A stretch of 64,000 nt of DNA from Edaphochlamys debaryana. Taxonomy: Eukaryota; Chlorophyta; Chlorophyceae; Chlamydomonadales. Position 1 is the first letter of the stretch; every line of letters begins with the position of its first letter. Both the position numbers and the translations under genes were made by a program. The notes beneath the pieces were generated by a model, which was given only the letters and a program-made list of their open reading frames with translations, ran no database searches and had not been told where the DNA came from. This document shows positions 33,901-43,904 of the stretch, in pieces. The stretch covers positions 1 to 64,000 of the forward strand of contig JAEHOE010000175.1 of assembly GCA_016858145.1 (NCBI GenBank), given 5' to 3'.

Positions 33901-35883
33901 TGTAAAAGTCGCCGCCGTCATCCTCGTACGTAACCGCGCCGGTGCTGATGCGGCGGCCGTTGTTTAGCTCCACTACCACATTGCCCAGCGCGCGCCGACA
34001 TGCGCGGTCTGCGGGAGCACGTGTGCATGGGGTTGTCCAGGGCGGTGGTAACGTGAGACGGTGAGACAAGGGAAGGCGGGGAGGGGCGGGGCTCCCGGAG
34101 CTGCGCACAGGTGCGCACCCACTCCTTGCCTCCGTCACGTCGCATCATCCCTAGGCGGCCCAGGTATCAAAACAAGTCTTTGCGTCCGAGCCCGCCGGAC
34201 AGCAGCCAACCCTTGCGGTCCCTTCAGAGCCTGCATCCCAGTCTTGCCCAGTTCGCAGCGTCCGCCTCACCCGGGTAGTACTTGACTGGGGGTCCAAAGG
34301 GTATGCCGCGACGCGAAGCAGGGGGGGCACGGCAGGGAAGCGGGCTTCAGTACATCAAGCGGTTTGACGTGGTCGAGTCTTCACGGGGTTGCCCTGCGTA
34401 AAAGCCGCTTCGGACCTCTCACACGTTTGCCAGTTGCCACCCCGCGCATCAGGCATGGCCTCTGTCCCTCCAGTCCCCTTCCTTCATATGCAGTCCTGCC
34501 ATTACACCCATCCCGCTTGTCCCCTCGTCCCGTCAGGCCGCCACCGCCACACGCTGTACCTCCCCCCTCTCGCTCCGTTCCTCCGCTAGTCCAGCAACCA
34601 ACCCTACCCCGTCTGATCCGCCAGCCCGCCGCCGCCACCGCATCCCACCCCACCCACATTTGTTGAAGTAGGTGCTGCAGCACCGCGTGTCGGGCGAGTA
34701 GCACTCCTCCTCGGGCAGAACGCCGAACTGGATGCACACACGCGTTTCCTCCGCACGTGCGTTCCACCTGGGCACACACAGGCGTGGAGGGTGGGCAGAG
34801 AGAGCGCGTGAAAGGTGCACGCAAAGCTTGACCGCCCAGCCGGGCCGGGGCTAACACTAGTATGCTGTACAAAAGCACTCTGGAGCGATCCGGCTACAGG
34901 CCCTTCGCCCAGATGAGGCATCAGGCCCCCTCCACCAGTAGCCTTGGATGACGAGCTGTGGCCGGAACACTACGGCCCAAACCGTGCACACGTCACAGTC
35001 ATGGGAAGACCCACGCTTCCACAGGTTACCAAGAACGTGGCTCTGCCCTGCAGCCCCCACACATCTTGGCCTTCGCTGCCACCAAGCCGCCCTGCACCCC
35101 TCCGCCTAATGCACGGCAGCGCCGTCCGCCCTCTGCCTCCCGGCCGCCATGGATTTCCTCCTGCGCCCCCCGTCTCCCTAGTACACCAGGAGCACACGGC
35201 GGTGGGCTCACGTTGTGTTCTTGAGGGCCATGGTGAAGCGGCTGGTGCCCCTCTCCTTGATGCAGGGCTCGAAGGGGAACTTAGTGCCCGTGATCTCGCC
35301 CGCAGAGCAGCCTGGAGCGGGGTGTCAAGGGCCGTACCAAGCTCAGAGCATGGGGAAGCGGTGTAGGGTGCAAGTAGGAGGCAAGCTAGGAGGGATGCGT
35401 GTCAGCTGTCGAGGGGTTTGCGTCGAAGGGGCTGAGAGAGGGGGTTCGAGACGGCCTCGTTGGCAGAGGGGATGGGTGCAGGCATTGCGCCTTCACGTGG
35501 CAGCGGGTTGTGCGCGTGGCGAGGAGGCTCATGCTGGCCGTTGTAGAGATTGCGACCAGTGCTGGCACAGAAGTTCACGGTGTCTGACAGAGTGGGCACG
35601 GGGTGGGCACGGGGGCGGGCTCCGGGTGGGCGGTGCCCCCTGACCCCGCACCACAAGCCCGCAAGTAGACCCCGCTCCCTCGGCCTGACCCTGCCACCCC
35701 GTGACCTGCCCTGTGCCCACCTCGGAGGAGGGAGACGGCGGCAAGCACTAGCGTGGCGAAGCTGAGCCATGCCGTCCGTGCCCGCCCCGCCGCTAACGGC
35801 CGGCCAGCTTGGCACATGCCAAGCATGGCTCCGACGACCTGCGCCTGGCGCGCCGTCTCTACCGCGTGATGACCTGAGGGCAT
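30949..35883 (-). CDS. Secreted pherophorin with hydroxyproline-rich rod and two C-type-lectin-like domains
   Basis: Exons from the 5' end: 35883-35721, 35311-35212, 34767-34658, 34008-33187, 33016-32839, 32365-32254, 31895-31790, 31592-31405 and 31242-30949; all phases close. The start ATG at 35883 gives a hydrophobic segment (TAWLSFATLVLAAVSLLRG), a signal peptide, although its N-region is long; ATG at 35826 is an alternative. A pherophorin domain follows (TKFPFEPCIKE, ETRVCIQFGVLPEEECYSPD, CCSTYF, then GRRISTGAVTYEDDGGDFYI, CFTLTAPCNTLW). Next is a rod of about 170 residues rich in PPSP/PPRP, the usual substrate for hydroxylation and arabinosylation. The C-terminal part has two repeats with C-type-lectin features: CGRSGGVLVSFNSEAEW with LLWVGVDPTVNGLWLDG and HGFMCE, and CLRLGGLSVSFNTEAEYD with RIWLGFGSLDASTWSDG and LFICE. 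Expected location is the cell wall or extracellular matrix, where lectin modules could bind glycans. Confidence 0.88.
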
Positions 35884-37327
35884 GGCCACAAAGCGGGAAG
35901 GGTGTCGGGTCGCGAGGAGGGCGCTAGCTTGTCGTGACGGATGTTAGCTGCTGCGGATGGATCGGCCGCAGCAGGCGCTTGCAGCATGTCCAGCGAGCTC
36001 GCAGATGGTATCGCTGTGAAGGCGCATGAACACTCGTCATGGCGAGAGTGAGCGGCTCTCGCTTGACACGCTTGCCCAAGTGTGGCGTGCGCGACGCCTT
36101 CTTGCTCCAGCGCTCCACACAGCTACATACGTAGCCTGTAGCTTTTGCATAGCGCTGGTGCCCCGGCGGGGAGCGCTGGCGAGCGCGGGGTTACCGAAGC
36201 CATCGCCCGCCGGATGGCTACATTGATATATGCCGAACGCCTTCTCACCTCTCTTGTCAGTTCGATCAATAGCCAAGTGCTATGTGCGATACTGGAGAAG
36301 GGAATTGAGCTGGCCGGGGCCGTCCTCGGTACAAGCAGCTCAAGAATGATATAATCGTGTCGCGACCGTAGGCTTTGCTATTATGTGAGGTGCGACGTCC
36401 AGATATGCTATTGTCTGTCAGCACCGTAGAAGGCTTTGATCAGGAACCGAGGAGAAATCACGAACCGGCCCCAGCCCTCAGCGTACCCGTCCCCGTGGTG
36501 GATACAGCAGATTCTCTATGCAATACACCACTTCATAATACACGGAGCTCACAAGCAAGTATCACAAGTGATCAGGATCGCGGTCGAAGGGTGGGCGGGC
36601 GGCCGGCGCGCTCTCCGATGCCCCGGCGTCGTCGTGCCTCTTGTCTACCGATTCACCGTGTATTTCGCTACCCAATCACAAGCGGCGAGGGGTAGGGCGC
36701 GGAGGCGTGGCCCTTGCAACCCCGCCCGCGAAGCTCGGACCGTTTGGTGGTTGGCACCAACCGTGTTCGTTGCGTCGATCCCCCACGTCAACTGTGTGCA
36801 TCAGCGCAATGTGTTAGGATGAATGCACAGGGCTTGCTGTCTCGGGTGGTTCGCGGAACTGTGTGGCATAGGAAGTGGTGGGCACCGGGCAGTCGCGCGG
36901 AGAGGCTGGAAGCACCCACAGGAATGTGGGTGCGTTACACGTGATATATAATTTTGAGGGCCTTGCTGTGCTGTCGTTCGGGCGGCGTGATGTGCCAAAA
37001 GTTTTGCGCGGCGGTAGCAACGACGACTCGCCGGCATGCCTCGTCCTCGGTCGTCTCGGCTAGACGACGTGGCGAGGGCGCATCCTCCTCGCTATCAAGA
37101 GTACTGTATCCGGCGTATGCCCGCCCGGTGCACTGAAGATGGGCGGCAAGTGTGTCGGCCGCTACGACGGGAAGCGAAGGGGCGGGGCGGGGTCTGGGTT
37201 GGGGGCACAGTGCCATTTCGTGCACTGCATGCCCGGCGAGCTCCGCGCGGCCTTTACCACATAGATCTACCACAAGGCATCGATTCTCAAAACCTTATTG
37301 CCACATACGCTAGCCTCGTCGCTGACC
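35884..37327. promoter_or_regulatory. Shared upstream region of the divergent pherophorin and MddA-like genes
   Basis: About 1.4 kb separates two divergent start codons. The middle (about 36220-36580) is noticeably AT-richer than the surroundings and contains ATGATATAATCG near 36346. No open frame is convincing. It must contain both promoters, but I cannot assign individual elements. Confidence 0.45.
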
Positions 37328-39211
37328 ATGCCGGGCAATGCTCGCGGGACGGGGCCCTGCAAGGCCTTTGCGCTCTGTTCCTACTTCTTTGCGATGGCAT
37401 CAATGAGTCTGACCGCGGTCTGGCTGAGCAACTTCGTCAGCGGGCACACGATTAATGCTGCTGGACTTCTGGACCTGCGCCTTCCCGACTGGCAAGCCGG
37501 GCTCGTGGACGTCGCGCTCATGGCGCTGCTAAGCGTTCAGGTCGGAGGGTGGGGCGAGGAGGGTAACGGGACGAGAAAGCACTTGCCCCTGGCGCTTGGG
37601 GCTGCAGGGCGCGAGCAGCCCGCGGCAGCGGCCGGGCCCACGGCAGGCCTACCTCGGCCCCCCTTCCGGAGCGCCTCCCCCCCCCCCCCCGGCACTCCCC
37701 TGAATTTATAGTACGCATGCTATGTCCTTCCCTTCTCCCCGCTTCCCCCCACCCTCGCCCTTCCCTCCCCGCCGACCGCAGCACAACGTTATGGCCCGCC
37801 CCGCGGTGAAAGCCCGCATGCGGCGCCTCGTGCCCTTCCCCTGGGAACGCTCCCTCTTCGCTGCTGCCGCCTCCCTAGCCCTCTGCCTGGTCATGCTGAT
37901 GTGGCAGCCACTCCCCGCACTCGTGTGGACCGTACGGCAGCCGTACGGCACGATTGTCACGTGCGTTGGCGCCTTGGGGATGGCGGTGATCCTCACCAGG
38001 TACGCCATGTCGTGCGACAGGAGGTGGCGCCCGGGAGATCCTGGCGTGATCAGGGTCGCCGCTTTCCGGCCCTTGCTGCTTACTCCTGGGGCCTTCGTGA
38101 TGCTCCGTCACGCCTGACCGCCCCCCACCCGGCCCCACCGCCTGATCGCTCAGCGCCTGGGGCATGCAGGGGGGGGAGCTCCTGGGCTTGACGCAGGCGT
38201 GGCTGGGGGTGGATGCGGAGGACTTCCCCCGCCACCCCTTCGTGCTCAACCCCTTCTACAGGGTGAGCGGGACGGGGACCTGGAGGCCGGGGCTAGCAGC
38301 AAGGCAATCAGGCGCGGCGTCGTGACGGTGGCAAGGGTATTTATACGTGGTGGACTTGACGGCCTGGGCCGGCAGGGCCGGTAGGACTGAGCCTTGGATT
38401 TCGGGGAAGCAGGAGCTTCACGGGTTCCTTGGCGGCCGTTGGGCATCAGCTTGCCACACTGGCCGCATGGCCCAGCCCTAAGCTAGGTCCCTTAACTTCC
38501 TTTCCCTCTGCCCTTGCTCGCCCTCCCTCTCCCTCCCCCCAGAGGGTGCGGCACCCCCAGTACCTGGGGCTGCTTGTGGCCCTCTTCGCGACCCCCACCA
38601 TGGTGTGGCGGGCCAGGGTTGGGACGGCTCTGTGAAGGGTTCCGAATTGCGCCCCCGAGGGCGCATGCCACTGATCCCCGCACTAACCTCGTCGTGATAC
38701 CGGCTGGTGGGCCAGAGCTCCAGACCCGGACAGTTCCCCATTGTCTTTGCGCCCCCGCACATCCCTGCCACCAGTCGGCCGGAACCTTGCCGGTCCCCCC
38801 CAGCTGACCCGTCTGCCCCCCCCCCCCTGCTGGTGTCCCCCGCCCCAGTCCGTGGGCCGCCTGCTGTTCGCCTGCTACCAGTTGGCCTTCGTGCTGTGGT
38901 CCCTGGCCCTGGAGGAGGGGGACCTGGAGCGGGAGTACGGCACGCAGTACAAGGTACGTGCGTACGGGGGCAACGGCATGTGTGGCGTTTCACCATGGGT
39001 TCGTCCCGGGTTCCGTGTCCGCATCTTGGCTGCAGCCGTGGTCACTCTCTGGGGCAACCGACTGGCACGGTTCGTTGCCGCGTCGCAGGTGTACCGCAAG
39101 GCCGTACCGGCGCTGGTGCCGCGGATCACGCCGTACATGCCGGAGCGGGAAGCGGCGGAGGGGGAGGCGGCGAACGTGGCTGGGGCTGGCGCCACGAAGA
39201 AACAGCAATGA
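37328..39211 (+). CDS. MddA-like integral membrane methyltransferase (methanethiol S-methyltransferase / ICMT-like)
   Basis: Exons 37328-37540, 37782-37999, 38154-38262, 38543-38602, 38849-38953 and 39089-39211 close in phase to 275 residues, close to the length of bacterial MddA. The ATG at 37328 directly precedes the first hydrophobic segment. Landmarks in family order are VQHNVMARPAVKARMRRLVP, PWERSLFAAAASLALCLVML, LVWTVRQPYGTIV, YRRVRHPQYLGLLVALFATP, then SVGRLLFACYQLAFVLWSL, LEEGDLEREYGTQYKVYRK and AVPALVPRITPY. The HP..LG and EE..L..E.G..Y signatures are those of isoprenylcysteine methyltransferase-type S-adenosylmethionine enzymes, and the VQH.VMARP opening is specific to the MddA/NnrU-like branch. 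In bacteria MddA methylates methanethiol to dimethyl sulfide; that substrate here is inference. A TGTAA at 39703 lies about 490 bases after the stop. Confidence 0.85.
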
Positions 39212-39323
39212 CAGAGCGCTGGGGTGCCATTGGAGCCCTAGGCGGGCCGGGTGACATATTGCAGTGGCTGGAGCGCCCTCGACTTGAGGCAGGAGGATTC
39301 GAGCGCTAAAATGCCCGCAACGA

Positions 39324-39328
39324 TTACA
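39324..39328 (-). terminator. TGTAA polyadenylation signal (minus strand) for the glycosyltransferase gene
   Basis: TTACA on the plus strand reads TGTAA on the minus strand, about 570 bases past the glycosyltransferase stop. If used, its 3' UTR would overlap that of the convergent MddA-like gene by roughly 400 bases. Confidence 0.4.
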
Positions 39329-39702
39329 TGGACATGAGTAAAATCACATCCCAGCAAGCACACAAGCCGACACATCAATGTCAAGCGGGGGAATAGTGCG
39401 GACTGCATTTCGGCAGCCCCATACACTCCGGGGGGGGGGGTCCGGCCTCAGTTGCAATGAACGAATACCAGAGTTGCTAATGGGCCGGATTGGCACCGGA
39501 AGACGGGAAGAATACCTAGCGCAAATGTACAATCAAAGCCATGCAGGAACAATGGGCCCTGGCCTACGTACACATTCATGAATACTGGTGTTCAGTTGGT
39601 CAATTGTCTGGTGTGTCACCTGTGTGGTGTGGCACCGCAATACGCCGCGGTGCCCACGCGTCAAGCAAGTTGCTATGAATCATAAAGACAACGCTTTGCC
39701 TC

Positions 39703-39707
39703 TGTAA
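39703..39707 (+). terminator. TGTAA polyadenylation signal of the MddA-like gene
   Basis: TGTAA is the standard volvocine polyadenylation signal. This copy lies about 490 bases past the stop at 39211, a usual 3' UTR length in these algae, with no other plus-strand copy seen in between. Confidence 0.5.
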
Positions 39708-39895
39708 GAAGAGATGAATCTACTGCCACCCGACGTTCCCAAACTTCAACCCACTTCCTGTCCTAGGCACCCGTCCACGCCAAGCCCAAGCTCCTGCCTT
39801 CCCGATCCTCACAAGGCTAAACTGCCTAAACATCTGCCTACCTGCACAGTCTTACCAGGCCCTATCTGACCCAGCAGGATCCCCTCACACACGCC

Positions 39896-42800
39896 TCACA
39901 CCAGCCGGTGCCTCAGCAGCCGCCGCCCATTGCCCGTGAGCAGCTGCACCAGGTCCTTCTGCTTCCGGCCCTGCTGCCGCCCCGCGCTCTGCGCCTGCTC
40001 CAGCTCCCCCATGATGCCCTCCGCGAACTGCATCACGCGGGTGGCGGCCAGCTGCGCAGTGGTGGTGGTGGGGTCGGGCCGGGCGACGGCCCCCACCTCT
40101 GCCCCGTTGGCGGTGCCCGAGAGCTGCGGCACCTGCTCCTTCTTGGCCCCGACCGCGGAGGCCGTCTTGGTCTTGGCCTCCTCCGCCCCGGCCAGCTCCC
40201 TGGCCGCCTCCTCCGCCTCCTCCGCGCCCTCGTCCACGCCGTCCTCCTGCCGCTGCCCCTGCCCCTTGCCCGCGCCCTTGCCCTTGCCGCCGCGGATCCT
40301 CCCGCCGCCGCCGCCGCCCTTGCCCCTTGCCTCCCCGCGGCCCTCGCCCCTTCCCTCCCCACGACCCTCGCTGCCCCGCGGTGCCTCCGGGTCCGTGTAG
40401 GAGAGGTAGTGCCGCTCGTGCCACGCCACCGCCTGGCGGCCGAGGCAGGGCAGGCCGCTGGCGGCGATGGCGGCCGAGTCCTGGGCGCCCAGCAGCGCGG
40501 GGTCCGAGGCCACGGCGCCGCCGGGCGCTATGAAGAAGGCCCGCGCCCAGCGCAGGAAGGCCTCCTTGTCGGCCGAGGTGTTGCGGCACACGGGGTGCAC
40601 GTACAGCCGCCGGGAGCCGCAGGGGCTGGGGGGGGAGAGGAGGGGGAGGTCGAGGAGGGGTGGGGGACCCGAGTGAGCGGTGCGGAGCGGGGAGGGAAGC
40701 GTGGAGCGGCCCGAGGCATGGCTAGCCCGCTGCTACAGCCTGGGACTAGCCGGCGACGCGGCTGTGGGCCCACCTGTAGTTGGGCTCGGGCATGCAGTTG
40801 GAGTGGGCGAACTGCGCGGGGTGGCGCACGATGGCCGCCATGCCCGCGGCCTGCGGTGGTGGTGGTGGTGGTGGGGGGGGGGGCGTAAGCAGGAGAGGAG
40901 GGTTTCAGGCATACGAGGAGAGCGGGGCCGTCAGCACTGTCAGGCAGTGCACGAGTAGCTCCAATGGGAAAGGGAAGGCCTACCCCGCGCACGTGCGCCC
41001 CCCGCTGCCCACCTGCACGGCCATGCAGGTCACCTCCTCGGAGCAGGGCGCCCACGACTTGTACGCCACCCACGTGGCGATGTACTGCTCCTGGGGGCCG
41101 GGAGGGAGGTTGGGAGCACACGCGGGCACAGCAAGGCTGAGAGCTGCATCCTAAGGCGCTTCACGCATGGGCGGGTGTCAACGGCACACAGCAGGAAGCG
41201 CCATGCGCCCGCGGGGCTACAATCTCCCTTCCATCCCTCGCCCCCTGAACCACCCCGGCTCCTCCGGGCCCCACCCACCGGGTTCCGGTCGCTCTCCCAC
41301 TTGAGCAGCGACTCCAGGAAGCCCACGGAGCGGTTGGTGGCCCGCAGCAGGATGACGCCCGTGTTGGCCAGGTAGATGGGGCGGCGGCTGCGGGGGTCCT
41401 GGGGGTCGTCCTGGGGGGGGGCGCGGAGGGGCGAGGGTGCGGGTGCGGGGTGTGGGCGTGGGGTGTGGGGGGTGTTGCAGTGTGATCCGGCATCCTGGCG
41501 CCAGGATGCCGGATCGTCACAGCGCTCCTCCACCCGGGCCCACCTGGTAGACCCACTCCTCCTGCATCATACTACCATCCGCAACGCCGTTGGTCCAGGA
41601 GAAGATCTGCCAGGGCGGGGAATGGGGCGTCCAGGTTCGCGGCACGTGAGGCTGCGCAGGGTGCCCCCAAGTGCAACTCCGGGATCTGCACCGCAACCCC
41701 GCTGCTCCCCGGCACGTACGCCGCTCCAACCTCAAGCCGCAGCCGACCCCAGTACCCCAGCCACGTCCCGCAGTCCCCCATCCCGCTCTCCTCGGCCCTG
41801 CCCTTGCCCCTGCCGCTTCCCTTCCCCCCAAGGGCCTCCCCGCCCCGCCGCACCTCCCGTATGGCCGGCTTGATGGGCTTGACGTAGGCAATGTCCAGGT
41901 CGGACACGTGCACGTTGTAGCCCAGCTTGAGCACGTCACGCGCGAGCTTGATCTTGGCCCTGGGCGGCCAATTTGAATACCGGTATGGAGGGATGAGAGG
42001 GAGGGTGGACGGGAGGGTGAGCTGGCCCACAACACGGTGCAGCGGGACGGTACCGGTAGATGCCCCCGGTCTGAGCCCCCGGTCCCCGGCTCAGTTGGCG
42101 CATGTTAGGCAAGGGAGGCCAGCCGCCTGTCCAGCCCGCTCCCCTGCCCCCCTTACGCCCTGCTCGTACGCCCATTCAGCACCGGCGGCTCTGCCCCTGG
42201 CCCCTGGCCCCCTGTCCCCCGCGGCCGCCTCCCGCCCCCACCAGTTGATGGACTTGAAGCCCCGCGCGTCCGCCGCGTAGCGCGTGGCGTTGAAGCAGGG
42301 CAGCCGGAAGCGGCGACACTCGGCCAGCGCCGCAGGGCTGATGGCGCCCACAATGTCAAACGAGGCCTGGCCAAAGGTTCTGGAGAGGGGGTCGGAGGAA
42401 GGGGCAGCGGAAGGCCGTGACAGGAGGGCTACAAGGTGGAGCGGCACAGTTCCACCGGGAGTAGTGTAGGGCATCCCTCCTCGGGGGTGCGTGACCATGT
42501 TCTGGGTGCCCCCGAGGCCATCCCCTGGAAGGGAGGCTCGGCGTACCGGTAGGAGAAGAGGGAGTTGAGCGCCACCCGCATGAAGGCCGCCTCCTCGTCC
42601 GTGCCGTTGCGGTTATCGCTGAGCGAGAAGATGAAGAGCGTCACCCAGCGGTCCGTGGTGGCCCTGGAGTGAGAAGGGGAGGCAGAGTGCGGCGGGTTGA
42701 AGGGCTGACGGCCGCGGGGTGTTGCACAGCCTGGGTTAAATTTTGGGTTAGGGCGTGTGCCGCAAGAGGGTACAGATGGCCGCACAGGCTAACCTGTTGC

Positions 42801-42987
42801 TAAGGAGCGCCTCCAGGTCGTTGAGCATGTCCGCGTGTGCGGGGGTCCATCCGGGGGGCTGCAACCATTCGACCGGTCCTCCCGACCCCGACGGCTGGAG
42901 CCTTTGTACTCCCTTGACGACACTTGGTGGCTCGGAGCTCGCATAGCCTGACGCTGAGAGCAATAACAACAATACGAGGGGCAGCAT
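39896..42987 (-). CDS. Secretory-pathway GT77-like nucleotide-diphospho-sugar transferase
   Basis: Exons from the 5' end: 42987-42794, 42663-42547, 42379-42242, 41959-41854, 41606-41544, 41410-41279, 41090-41013, 40850-40774 and 40625-39896; phases agree. The protein opens with MLPLVLLLLLSASGYASSEP, a signal peptide or anchor. The catalytic region matches the Nucleotid_trans (PF03407, GT77-related) pattern: VGAISPAALAECRRFRLPCF, SINWAKIKLARDVLKLGYNV, then HVSDLDIAYVKPI with a DxD-type motif (DLD) for metal and nucleotide sugar, then IYLANTGVILLRAT. GT77 members in plants and algae add arabinose, galactose or xylose to extensin-like proteins and pectin; the sugar and acceptor here are unknown. 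The last exon has a low-complexity Gly/Arg/Lys/Glu stretch of over 100 residues before a final basic tail (GRRLLRHRLV). A role in decorating hydroxyproline-rich wall proteins, such as the neighbouring pherophorin, is plausible but inferred. Confidence 0.83.
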
Positions 42988-43904
42988 GGCGCGCCGAGAC
43001 GCTGTATCTTACACTGCTGCGGTGTTAAGTGCAGGTAAGCTGTGTGTCTACTTGTGTGTTTGTCTTGGTATGGTGTGTGGTGCTCTTATGCAGCTCGGAA
43101 GGGCCCCTTGAACCCGACTCGGGCCGCAGCTGCCCATCACGGCTGCCCCCAACTTCGTGATGCTGCCCACCCAACACAGGCATTGTACAACCTAGGATAA
43201 TACACTTCTGCGGCCGGACAGGCGCAATTGCTAATCGGCGCGCAAACATGTACATGGCCCGACGGGAGCAAGCGCCACAGCATGGGAGTGCCACCAGGCT
43301 GCCCACTTAAAGCGTGCAATCCGCCTGCGAGAACGGCGGGAGCGAAACGCGTGGAGCGGGCGAACCGTCGCGGGTCCCGGAAGGCCAAGCGTCGCGCTGT
43401 CAGGCGCTGTCCCTCGCCGGCGCCGGGTCTGACCACTGCAGGGGCTCACGCAGCACTGGCCTGATGGCTGAGGCGCCGTGCCCCTGGGCCCGCAAGGATA
43501 TTTCTTGGCTCGGCGCCTGTCACAGTGCTGGGAGCGAGCAACATCGCGGTACAAGGCGTACAAGGCCACGGTACATTGCCTTGCGTTCGACGGTCTGGAC
43601 CGAGGACTACGCAAGCCGCACATGTGACCCGCACGCAGACTTGCGCTTGTGGCGCCGGGATCCCGCCACACGGCCACAGCACAATGCCCTGTCCTGCACA
43701 CAGCTCCCCTTCACCGCCCATATCCTGTCATCCTGTCTGTCATACGGAATGCCGCAACAGCAGGGGCCCAGCCGCGCAGCAACACCAATCTTCGAGCCCT
43801 GTGCCATGCCAAGTCCGCGCATCAATGTCGGATGAAGCCTGCTGGTCTATCCAAGGTCCTTCTCGCCCCTCCTGCCTAGCTACGGTACCCTACCTACCCA
43901 CAGG
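42988..43904. other. Intergenic region between SF1 3' end and glycosyltransferase start
   Basis: It holds the SF1 3' UTR (minus strand) and the promoter of the glycosyltransferase. A minus-strand TGTAA at 43009-43013 sits only about 20 bases upstream of the glycosyltransferase ATG. No coding frame is convincing. Confidence 0.45.
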
